Part shown: one piece after another, positions 45,901 through 52,784 of the stretch
Numbering within the stretch: the stretch's first letter is position 1
Layout: each line of letters opens with the position of its first letter
From: Desulfoluna limicola
Lineage (GTDB): Bacteria > Desulfobacterota > Desulfobacteria > Desulfobacterales > Desulfolunaceae
Direction of reading: 5' to 3'
Length of the DNA: 64,000 bases
NCBI RefSeq assembly: GCF_021654575.1
Contig: NZ_AP024488.1
Location: 1 to 64,000, forward strand
Notes under the pieces: generated by a model
Told to the model about the DNA's origin: nothing
Seen by the model: the letters and a program-made list of their open reading frames with translations, nothing else
Database searches by the model: none
Made by a program: the position numbers and the translations under genes

Positions 45901-46074
45901 GCTGATATTGACAACGTCCATGTCAAACTCCGGGAAGACCTCCTGCTTGATGGTTGCCCCCACAATGAGCCCACCGATGAGGAGAACCACCATAAGAAGG
46001 TTTGATGCCACGGAGTTTCCCGCCATCCAGGAGATGGGGCCCTTGCTTAAAGGCTTGTGTTGATCGTGTGTCAT
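42937..46074 (-). CDS. RND efflux permease (HAE-type, AcrB-like)
   Basis: Inner-membrane proton/drug antiporter of a tripartite pump. The 1045 aa have the usual 12 transmembrane segments and two large periplasmic loops. The first helix is followed by [27 protein letters not shown]. TM4 carries the proton-relay [14 protein letters not shown]. Its TM10 counterpart reads [18 protein letters not shown], lacking the Lys of AcrB, so the relay may differ. The MFP and TolC genes lie upstream on the same strand, separated by three repeats. Substrate unknown. Confidence 0.93.
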   Translation of the reverse strand: [1045 protein letters not shown]

Positions 46075-46158
46075 GGAAAAAGACCTGTGTGTTGTTGATG
46101 CCTGAGAGATAAAACCACAAAAAGCGGCCTTCTATGGTCCAAGTTCGGGGCAAAGCGT

Positions 46159-46331
46159 GCCTCCGGCGGCAAGGTGTGCCACCTTGAAAGCAGGTTGCGG
46201 ATGCGCTTTGCCCCTCGTTCCTCGGGGCAAATCACATCCGCCTTTGATTTGAGTGTCACTCTGAAATCATTTACCAAAACCTGTTTATCAAACTTTTCAA
46301 AAGTTTGGCCCCCGGCAGGGCCGCCGGAGGC
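46159..46331. repeat. Full palindromic element, copy 1 of a tandem array
   Basis: The cleanest copy. Left GCCTCCGGCGGC, AAGGTGtgCCACCTT, GAAAGCAGGTTGCGGATGCG, CTTTGCCCC-TCGTTCCTCG-GGGCAAA, ACATCCGCC, spacer, TGTTTATCAAACTTTTC, AAAAGTTTGG, right GCCGCCGGAGGC. Length 173 bp. Confidence 0.92.
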
Positions 46332-46346
46332 ATCTTTAACTTGGCT

Positions 46347-46484
46347 GCCTCCGGCGGCGAGGTGTGCCACCTTGAAAGCAGGTTGCGGATGCGCTTTTGA
46401 TTTGAGTGTCACTCTGAAATCATTTACCAAAACCTGTTTGTCAAACTTTTCAAAAGTTTGGCCCCCGGCAGGGCCGCCGGAGGC
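46347..46484. repeat. Full palindromic element, copy 2 with internal deletion
   Basis: 138 bp, almost identical to copy 1 in both flanks and the shared spacer. It lacks the segment forming the right part of hairpin 2; the junction lies at a CTTTG microrepeat. The intervening unit ATCTTTAACTTGGCT also repeats, so the whole is a tandem duplication. Confidence 0.92.
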
Positions 46485-46499
46485 ATCTTTAACTTGGCT

Positions 46500-46643
46500 G
46501 TCTCCGGCGATGAGGTGAGCCACCTCGGATCCAATTGCACTCATGGGCATAGCCCGTCAGCGAATGAGATCGGCCTGAGGAACGATGGCCGGGAGCATTG
46601 GCATAATAGGGGTGCAGGGGATCATCCCCTGCGTGCCGGAGGC
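46500..46643. repeat. Full palindromic element, copy 3, overlapping the MFP gene
   Basis: Left GTCTCCGGCGA, right GTGCCGGAGGC (46633-46643). Inside are GATGAGGTGagCCACCTCG, a GCGAATGAGATCGGCC-GAGGAACGA-GGCC hairpin, and GCAGGGGATcATCCCCTGC. The right end lies inside the coding region of the MFP gene. Confidence 0.85.
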
Positions 46644-47860
46644 TGGCCTTTTTTCTCTTTCTTTTCTGGCTTTTCATCCCCGGTGCGGATTGCCATCCCG
46701 TCCACAGGGGAGGAGAGGTCCGAGAGGATCACGCGTTCACCGGGTTTGAGGCCCTTGCCCACGAAGAGTGTGGCCCCTTCCCGCCAGAAGATGTCGACCT
46801 TTCGGATGCGAAGCTTGTCGCCTTCTGCCACCCACACCTCGCCTTCGCCTCGAAGGGCTCGGTCGGGCAGGGCAATGATTCCGGCAATGGATTTTCCTTC
46901 CAGTTCTGCCCTGACGTAGCTGTTGAGAAGCAGGGGGGGCGCGCCCATGGCTGCGGATTGTCCCATGGGGTCCCTGACTTCGATGAGGAGCCGAGCCATA
47001 CGGCTTTTGTCGTTTAAGTCGCCCAGAAGGCGGAGAAGGCTTCCTTCAAAGACGGTGCCGTTCTGGGTGCGGATACGTGCTTTGCTTCCAGAGGTACCAG
47101 GCCCCTGGGGGAGGATGAGCCAGGGGAGGTCCTTGACCGGGAGGGTCGCCTCCACCCACCAGGTGTCGTCACCGGTGAGGGTCGCCACGGTTTGACCTGC
47201 CGTGACCAGGGTGCCTGTAGGGGTGCTCCGGGAGAGCACCATGCCGTCAAAGGGGGCTCGGATGTCGCTGCGCGTATGGTCCAAAAGGGCTTTGTCCAGG
47301 TCGGCCGCCGCCAGTGCCAGGCCCGCTTCGGCCTTTTCGAGCTGGGGCTTCCGAAGGGCCAGGGCTTGATCTTTTACCGCACGGCCGGTGGTGACCTCCA
47401 TGAGGGCCAGTTCCCTTCGGGCCACATCCTGATTTCCCTGTTCGAGTGCAAGGTCCGCCTGGGCCTGTTTAAGTTTTCCCCTGGCCGTTGCCAGGGCAAG
47501 GTTAAGGTCCGCCTTGTCCAGGGTAAGGAGGATGTCCCCTTTTTTAAAACGGCCCCCGGGAATGAGGTTGGGGGAGAGCCACTCTACCTGGCCTCCGACA
47601 CGGGCCTTCAGCTCAATCTGTGTGGAAGCAAGCACCGTTCCCATGGTGGAGACGGTGACCCTGTGATCGCCGAGTCGGGTCTCTTCCCAGCTGACCAGGG
47701 GGGGCAGGGAGGTGCGTGGGCGCTTTTGGGCCTTGGGCTTTGTGATGAAGATCAGGGCTGCGAGGGCTATGGCGGCTGCGATGATCAGCAGTGGCAGTCC
47801 CACGCGAACAAGGGTTCTGGATGCGGGCTTGGTGACTGGGGGCATGGGGTTGGGGATCAT
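46622..47860 (-). CDS. RND efflux membrane fusion (adaptor) protein
   Basis: Periplasmic adaptor linking the permease and TolC. The 412 aa have an N-terminal membrane anchor (about 22-41, no lipobox), a biotinyl-lipoyl domain (VSTMGTVLASTQIELKARVGGQVEWLSP), an alpha-helical hairpin (about 110-215, QAQADLALEQGNQDVARRELALME), then beta-barrel and membrane-proximal domains. It overlaps the TolC gene by four bases. The last residues, QPPARRG and the stop, are encoded by a palindromic element that runs past the stop. Confidence 0.93.
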   Translation of the reverse strand: MIPNPMPPVTKPASRTLVRVGLPLLIIAAAIALAALIFITKPKAQKRPRTSLPPLVSWEETRLGDHRVTVSTMGTVLASTQIELKARVGGQVEWLSPNLIPGGRFKKGDILLTLDKADLNLALATARGKLKQAQADLALEQGNQDVARRELALMEVTTGRAVKDQALALRKPQLEKAEAGLALAAADLDKALLDHTRSDIRAPFDGMVLSRSTPTGTLVTAGQTVATLTGDDTWWVEATLPVKDLPWLILPQGPGTSGSKARIRTQNGTVFEGSLLRLLGDLNDKSRMARLLIEVRDPMGQSAAMGAPPLLLNSYVRAELEGKSIAGIIALPDRALRGEGEVWVAEGDKLRIRKVDIFWREGATLFVGKGLKPGERVILSDLSSPVDGMAIRTGDEKPEKKEKKGQPPARRG

Positions 47861-49335
47861 GATTTTTCGGAGGCTCCCTTGGGTGTTTCGTCTGTTTTGA
47901 AAGGCGCGGTGGCCTCAGGGGTGTTCTCGGGCGAGAGATGTCGGGTCCAGTTGCCGCCCAGGGCGCGGTGCAGGGCGATTCGTTGTTTGATGAGGGAGGC
48001 TTTTGCCTGCACCAGTTTTCGTTCCAGCTCCTGGAGGTCTTTGAGTTCGCCCAAAAGGTCCACGTAGCTGGAGACCCCTTGGGTGTATCGGTTTCTTTCC
48101 TCAAGGAGGGTGAGGCGTGCGGTCTCGATTTCCCGGGTGAGGGCGTCCACCGTCTCTTGCTGGGTTACTTCGCCTGAAAGGCTGTTTTCCACCTCGGAAA
48201 GGGCGGTGAGAACGGTGCGTCGGTAGGCGGCAAGACGCTCTTCTGCCTGTGCCTGTGCCCGATTGACTTCAGCCTTGCGTCGTCCGGCATCAAAGATGGG
48301 GCCGGTGATGTTGGCGGCCAGGTTGGTGAACCAGTTGTCGAAGAGACTCTCCACGCCATCTGAGGCGTAACGGGCCCGTGCTGTGATGGCAAGGGAGGGA
48401 AGGCGATCGGCCTTTGCTGCAGAGATCTCCCACTCCTCTGCTTTGAGCCTGAGGCCGGCGGCTCTGACGTCCGGTCGCATGGCCAGGAGGTCCGCGGGAA
48501 GGCCTGTGGCAGGAAGGGGGCCGAGTTCCGGGAGGGTGGTGGTGCGGATGGCCGGCGCCTGGCCGGGTGGTTTACCAAGAAGCAGGGCAATGCTGTTTTG
48601 GAGGCGGCTCTCCTTCTCTTTCAGGGAGGGGCGCTCCGAGAGTTGGCGTTCAATCACTTTACGTTGTCTCAGGACATCCACGGCAGAGACCAGGGAGTTT
48701 TCAAAACGCCACTCCAGGGCGGTAAGAAGGGTTCGGTTGAGTTTCATCTGTGCGTCCAACACCTCAAGTTCGTTCCGGATGGCGATGAGGTCCACCCAGT
48801 TCTCGGTGACCTCTCCAGAGAGGGTGATTGCGGCTGTCTCCACGTCGGCACGCCCGGCGAGAAGGCGCTTGCCTTCGGCTTCGTTCAGGGCCCTGAGGCG
48901 ACCCCAGAGATCCACCTCGTAGGAGGCGGCAAGCCCTAAGTAGACGGAGTCGGTGGTGCTGTTGACCGTGTCATTGCCTTCCCGGCGTGTGGTCTCGGCC
49001 CCGGTCTCCCCAGAAAGGGTGGGGAAGAGGGCAGACCCCGTGACTTTGTGGAGGGCGGCATTCTGCTTCAGGCGGGCCCAGGCTTCCTGAAGGGTGAGGT
49101 TCTCCTCCAGGGCTTCTCCCATGAGGGCGTCCAGTTCACTGTTGTGAAAAGAGGCCCACCAGTTGAGGGCATCAGCCGGAGATGCTTCGGAATAGAGGCT
49201 GTAACGCTCCGGCATCTCAAGGGGGGGCTGGGGAGACTCCGGTGGTTGAAAGGCTGTGCAGGCTGCAGCGCCGAGGAGAAGGAGCGTCAGGCAGGCAGCG
49301 GGGATTCGGGGTCGGCGGTGGAACAATGGCATCAT
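47857..49335 (-). CDS. Outer-membrane efflux lipoprotein, TolC/NodT family
   Basis: Channel component of the tripartite pump. The 492 aa start with a lipoprotein signal, LTLLLLGAAAC, so Cys near residue 26 is acylated. Two OEP repeats with long helical regions follow (ALMGEALEENLTLQEAWARLKQNAALHK and RPDVRAAGLRLKAEEWEISAAKADRLPSL). AGGATACG precedes the ATG. It is the first gene of the operon TolC-MFP-permease. It begins about 1 kb downstream of the ECF sigma operon. Confidence 0.93.
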   Translation of the reverse strand: MMPLFHRRPRIPAACLTLLLLGAAACTAFQPPESPQPPLEMPERYSLYSEASPADALNWWASFHNSELDALMGEALEENLTLQEAWARLKQNAALHKVTGSALFPTLSGETGAETTRREGNDTVNSTTDSVYLGLAASYEVDLWGRLRALNEAEGKRLLAGRADVETAAITLSGEVTENWVDLIAIRNELEVLDAQMKLNRTLLTALEWRFENSLVSAVDVLRQRKVIERQLSERPSLKEKESRLQNSIALLLGKPPGQAPAIRTTTLPELGPLPATGLPADLLAMRPDVRAAGLRLKAEEWEISAAKADRLPSLAITARARYASDGVESLFDNWFTNLAANITGPIFDAGRRKAEVNRAQAQAEERLAAYRRTVLTALSEVENSLSGEVTQQETVDALTREIETARLTLLEERNRYTQGVSSYVDLLGELKDLQELERKLVQAKASLIKQRIALHRALGGNWTRHLSPENTPEATAPFKTDETPKGASEKS

Positions 49336-49386
49336 CGTATCCTGTGGAAGTTTTGGTAACTGTTCAGGTCTTGGTAGCTCAAAAAC

Positions 49387-49500
49387 GCCTCCGGCGGCAA
49401 GGGTGGCTAAGCCACACTATGCAAAAAACACCTTGAAAGCTGGTTTGCGAATGCGCATCGGGTGTTGTGAATCGGGTTGCCTCGCGTCCGCATTCGCGTG
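49387..49500. repeat. Palindromic element upstream of the TolC gene
   Basis: Left end GCCTCCGGCGGC (49387-49398), AAGGGTGGCtaaGCCACAC, CACCTTGAAAGC, TTGCGAATGCG...CGCATTCGCG with the CGGGTTGCCTCGCG apex. The right half is missing. Confidence 0.75.
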
Positions 49501-49721
49501 ACGTGTGGCGTTATTCAATGTGTGTCGCAAGGGCATAAGGTGTGGCAACCCTGCTTTGAATTCATTCTTTGGTGCTGTGGGCAGACCGTTTACAGCAATC
49601 ATCAATATCTGTTTGGCAATCCCGATTCATAATAATTGGGGGAAAACGGATGGCTCCTCGGGAATGACACCGATGCCACTCTGGTTAAAGCCGTTTACTT
49701 TTTGAAAACCGACACCGTAAA

Positions 49722-49805
49722 CGCCATTGCGATTTGCCCTGAGGAACGAAGGGCGAAGCGCAATGGCAATAAGCTATCGAGGTGGCTCACCTCGCCGCCG
49801 GAGGC
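49722..49805. repeat. Palindromic element after the ECF sigma gene
   Basis: GCCATTGCGATTTGCCC-TGAGGAACGA-AGGGCGAAGCGCAATGGC nested stem, then GAGGTGgctCACCTC and the end GCCGCCGGAGGC (49794-49805), 16 bp from the sigma factor stop on the minus strand. Confidence 0.85.
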
Positions 49806-49820
49806 TGCCTTTTTTTGATC

Positions 49821-50375
49821 CTAAGCCGCTGTCGCCTGCATCCGTTTGCGCAGGGTGCGCCTGCCCCGGACAAGGAGGGACTCCACGGCGGAGAGGCTGA
49901 GGCCCATGACCTCGGAGATTTCCGCATAGGCGAGCTCTTCCGTGTGGCGAAGCACCATGGCGGTCCGCTGGTTCTCGGGCAGGCTGTCCAGGGCCCGGGA
50001 GAGGCTGTTCAGCCCCTCTTTATGGCTCAGGGAGTCATAGGCCGAGGGGCCGGGGGCAATCTCGAGGGAATCATCCAGTGGTTCTGGTCGCCTCTTGCGA
50101 GCAGCGTCAATAAGAAGATTGCGGCACACTTTATAGAGATAGGCTTTCATGCTGCCCGAGGTGTCAAACCGGGAGCGGTTCCTGAAGAGGCGAAGAAAGG
50201 TCTCCTGAACGGCGTCTTCGGACTCTTCCTTTACTCCGCAGAATCGCAGGGCAAAGCTGTAGAGTCCGGTCTGGTGGCGTTCCACCAGCTCGCGAAATGC
50301 GCGCTCCTTTCCGGCGGCAAGGGCCGTCATGAGGGCGGCATCGTCCATTTTTTTCCAGGGTGTCCCAAATCCCAT
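49821..50375 (-). CDS. ECF sigma-70 family RNA polymerase sigma factor
   Basis: Extracytoplasmic-stress sigma factor. The 184 aa hold region 2 (FRELVERHQTGLYSFALRFCGVKEESEDAVQETFLRLFRNRSRF, about 25-70) and region 4 (LDSLPENQRTAMVLRHTEELAYAEISEVMGLSLSAVESLLVRGRRTLRKRM, about 125-180). It is last in a three-gene operon with its putative anti-sigma, 18 bp after the Spy-like gene. This is the reverse of the usual sigma-then-anti-sigma order. An internal Met (residue 10) is an alternative start. Confidence 0.92.
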   Translation of the reverse strand: MGFGTPWKKMDDAALMTALAAGKERAFRELVERHQTGLYSFALRFCGVKEESEDAVQETFLRLFRNRSRFDTSGSMKAYLYKVCRNLLIDAARKRRPEPLDDSLEIAPGPSAYDSLSHKEGLNSLSRALDSLPENQRTAMVLRHTEELAYAEISEVMGLSLSAVESLLVRGRRTLRKRMQATAA

Positions 50376-50393
50376 CTCAGAGGTACCCCTGAA

Positions 50394-50885
50394 TCAGTTT
50401 GCGGTGTCTTTCCAGTGAACCATTCTGTCCCGGTGACCGCGAATCAGTTTTCCGGCGTTGGCGTAGAGCAAGGCCATTTTTTCCGGAGGAAGAATCTGCC
50501 TCATGTCGAGGGTGTGGTCCATGCCAAGGGCGGAGATCTCCTCTTCGATGCGTTTTTCCTCCAGATGCCGCGCCTCCAGATCCTTTCGTGGGAGCAGGGG
50601 GTTTTTCTCAAGCAGGGCAATCGTTTCAAGCTTGTGGTCCAGCTTTTTGACGATGAGGGTGGTTCGCTGTTCCATAAAGGTGTCAAGGAGCTCTTTGGCC
50701 TGTTGAAAGGTTGACTCCTTCAGCTCAAGCCCTTTCAGAAGCTCCATGTGACGCGAGTATGCCCGGGGTGGGTGTTTCTTTCCCTCCTTTTCGGCAGGGC
50801 CATGCCCCACAAGTGCGGTAACCAGAAAGCCCGCGTTGAGGCAGAGGGAAAAGGCCAGGAGAATGAGTATTTTTTTCTGGGTCAT
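50394..50885 (-). CDS. Periplasmic Spy/CnrJ-like sensor protein
   Basis: A 163 aa protein with an N-terminal membrane anchor or uncleaved signal (ILILLAFSLCLNAGFLVTALVG). A helical periplasmic domain (about 45-155) rich in Glu/Lys/Leu follows, with His in HMELLKGL and HTLDMRQILPP. The layout matches periplasmic heavy-metal sensor / Spy-CpxP type proteins that help sense envelope damage. Its ATG overlaps the anti-sigma stop as ATGA. Confidence 0.75.
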   Translation of the reverse strand: MTQKKILILLAFSLCLNAGFLVTALVGHGPAEKEGKKHPPRAYSRHMELLKGLELKESTFQQAKELLDTFMEQRTTLIVKKLDHKLETIALLEKNPLLPRKDLEARHLEEKRIEEEISALGMDHTLDMRQILPPEKMALLYANAGKLIRGHRDRMVHWKDTAN

Positions 50886-51322
50886 AGGATGTCCCCGTTG
50901 TCGCTGATCAGGTAGTCGAGATAAAGATCCTCGGAGTCTGCCACCTCATAAGAGGGGATCGACATGGTGAGGGAGGGTTCCACCCAGGTTCTGCTCACCG
51001 AGAATCCCAGGAGAATTCCGGCAAGAAGGCCCACGGCCACAGCCGCCCATCCGATTCGGCCGAACAGAAATGAAAAGAGATCGAAGGAGATTCGGGTGCC
51101 CTCTTTTTCGCGCTGCTGGGCAAGAAGGATGCGGGTGGTCAGCGTGCGGTTCGGGCCGGAGGTGGGAAGGTGCCTCAGGTCCTTCAGCAGAAGGGTGAGC
51201 TCTTCCACCTCGCGCCTGCACTGGGGGCACCGGGAGAGATGGGCGCAAAGCGCCTCTTTCTCTTGGCTTGCAAGGGTTTGGTCCACATAGGCGTGGAGAC
51301 TCTTTTCTTGTGGGTGTTCCAT
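50882..51322 (-). CDS. Putative anti-sigma factor with zinc-finger domain
   Basis: About 146 aa from ATG 51322; ATG 51331 is an alternative. The N-terminal cytoplasmic domain holds the ZAS motif HLSRCPQC (HxxxCxxC), as in RsrA/RseA-like zinc anti-sigmas. One transmembrane segment lies near 89-110 (WAAVAVGLLAGILLGFSVSRTW). A short periplasmic tail follows. It is first in the operon ahead of the Spy-like and sigma genes. Confidence 0.85.
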   Translation of the reverse strand: MEHPQEKSLHAYVDQTLASQEKEALCAHLSRCPQCRREVEELTLLLKDLRHLPTSGPNRTLTTRILLAQQREKEGTRISFDLFSFLFGRIGWAAVAVGLLAGILLGFSVSRTWVEPSLTMSIPSYEVADSEDLYLDYLISDNGDIL

Positions 51323-51919
51323 AAAGATCACCTTGATGTTGGCCGTTTAATCCGGGTTACGTGTTGTCTCATACAGGTATAACGCATCACGTCTAAAAAT
51401 CCTGCGTTTTTTTATCCCGAAAAACATCATTCGTAACATGCCGTGTATGCAAGGTTCGCGAATGATCCACCCCTCGTTCTTCGGGTTGTCTCCGTTGCTG
51501 ATGGGCTGGGCCCATGAAAAACCACTGAGGTTTTCAAACGTTCTTCGCCCAGCCGAAGAGCGCTCCGTGATCTTCGTCGTGTTCTCTATCTTAAGCGAGC
51601 CCATGGCGGTGGTTGCACTCCGCTTGGTGTTCACCGGAATAACTCAGGCGCCGAGGGGGGGGCGTGATGTCATATTTCGGATGCGTTGATAAAAAGTCAG
51701 GCTGGATTGACTTGTGTTTGGATGTGTTGGAAGGTGTGAGGACACTCAGGGAAAAGGCGGCGTGACTCCACTCTCGTCTTTATACTTAGGGCTGTGGACG
51801 TGCGCCAACCTGCATGTCGGCAGATTTGCCAGGCATCCCTCCCCTTTATATCAGGACGACTGAGGGGGCTGAGGCCAAATGGCAGCAAAAAATACCCATA
51901 GAAGCGAACAGGAGGCAAG
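51323..51919. other. Divergent intergenic region with a repeat half
   Basis: Promoters for the sigma operon and DUF3786 gene should lie here but none could be assigned confidently. A half repeat at 51458-51516 is present. No ORF. Confidence 0.4.
51458..51516. repeat. Half of a palindromic element
   Basis: GCGAATGATCCACCC-CTCGTTCTTC-GGGTTG and GATGGGCTgGGCCCATG, lacking terminal repeats. Similar to 61063-61124. Confidence 0.5.
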
Positions 51920-52534
51920 ATGCGTGAATCCTTGACGGTGTTCGATAAGACCTACGGATGGTACCTGAATCAGCTTGCGGAATGCGACTATCTTGCGCGA
52001 GGCGACAGGCTTGGCACGGAGGTGCGTGACGGTGCCCTGATCTTCTCTTTTATGAATGAGCCCTTCTCCGTGTCACGAGTCGGGGTGGTGGGGCCCCAGG
52101 GCAAAGAGCCTGGCTTTTCCGAAAGCATTGTTCTTCTCAACTATATCCTGCGCTGCCCTGACACCCTTCCTCCTCGTGGTGATTGGATCACCTTCCGTGA
52201 GGTGAAAGGCTCCGGTCCCCTGGCTGTATATTTTGCTGAAAACGTCATGAAACCCGTGGAGCGACTCTTTTCCGGAAGTCTCTCCGAACTTTCGGACCGT
52301 TGTGACGAACTCGGGGGGACACCGGATCCCACCGGAAATTCTTATGATTTCTCCGTCACTTTCGATCTTCTTCCCCGGATTCCCGTGGCCCTGAGGTTCA
52401 ACGACGCCGACGAGGAGTTTCCCTCCTCGTGCACCCTTCTCTTCGCCTCGGACGTCGCCGCATGGCTTGACCCCGAATCCTTGGCCATCCTGGCCGTATT
52501 GTTTACCCAGAAATTGACACAAAAAAAGGTGTAA
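51920..52534 (+). CDS. DUF3786 domain protein
   Basis: A 204 aa soluble protein. AGGAGG precedes the ATG. The DUF3786 signature includes GPQGKEPGFSESIVLLNYILRCP, PPRGDWITFREVKGSGPL and the C-terminal PRIPVALRFNDADEEFPSSCTLLFASDVAAWLDPESLAILAVL. The family is common in sulfate reducers, acetogens and other anaerobes, often near corrinoid or Fe-S enzymes, but function is not settled. No such enzyme adjoins it here. Confidence 0.85.
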   Translation: MRESLTVFDKTYGWYLNQLAECDYLARGDRLGTEVRDGALIFSFMNEPFSVSRVGVVGPQGKEPGFSESIVLLNYILRCPDTLPPRGDWITFREVKGSGPLAVYFAENVMKPVERLFSGSLSELSDRCDELGGTPDPTGNSYDFSVTFDLLPRIPVALRFNDADEEFPSSCTLLFASDVAAWLDPESLAILAVLFTQKLTQKKV

Positions 52535-52560
52535 GTCTTTGTAACAAAGAAGGATCAGCA

Positions 52561-52755
52561 GCCTTCGGTGGGTCGCTTTTTGAAAAAAGCTCCGAAAAAT
52601 TTCTCGGTTGTGATTCCCTTTTCCCTTCGCCCCGCAGGGCAAAGGGAGCCTCAGACTTATTAAAAACTGTCATGCTTGCGGACAGCGGCGATGCCGTCGA
52701 AACTGCTCTCAAAATCTGTTTGCCTAACTTTTTAAAAGGTTGCCCCCCGGAAGCA
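52561..52755. repeat. Palindromic element between DUF3786 and methyltransferase genes
   Basis: Left end GCCTTCGGTGGG (52561-52572), GTCGCTTTTTGAAAAAAGC, a hairpin with CCCTTCGCCCCG apex, and CTGTTTGCCTAACTTTTTAAAAGGTTG in the right module. It occupies the gap between two convergent stops. Related to 27994-28092. Confidence 0.7.
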
Positions 52756-52784
52756 TGCTTTGAACCACCTCTCAGTCCGCCCAA

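Larger units (their letters stand above)
46075..46621. other. Operon gap carrying three palindromic elements
   Basis: The 547 bp between the RND permease and MFP genes is largely three tandem elements (46159-46331, 46347-46484, 46500-46643). No ORF. Confidence 0.75.
49336..49820. other. Intergenic stretch with two palindromic elements
   Basis: Elements at 49387-49500 and 49722-49805. The 220 bp between them hold nothing recognisable. Confidence 0.6.

Noticed and set aside
46159..46643. CRISPR-like array
   Set aside because: The three tandem units are palindromic elements with near-identical spacers, not short repeats with unique spacers, and no cas genes are present.
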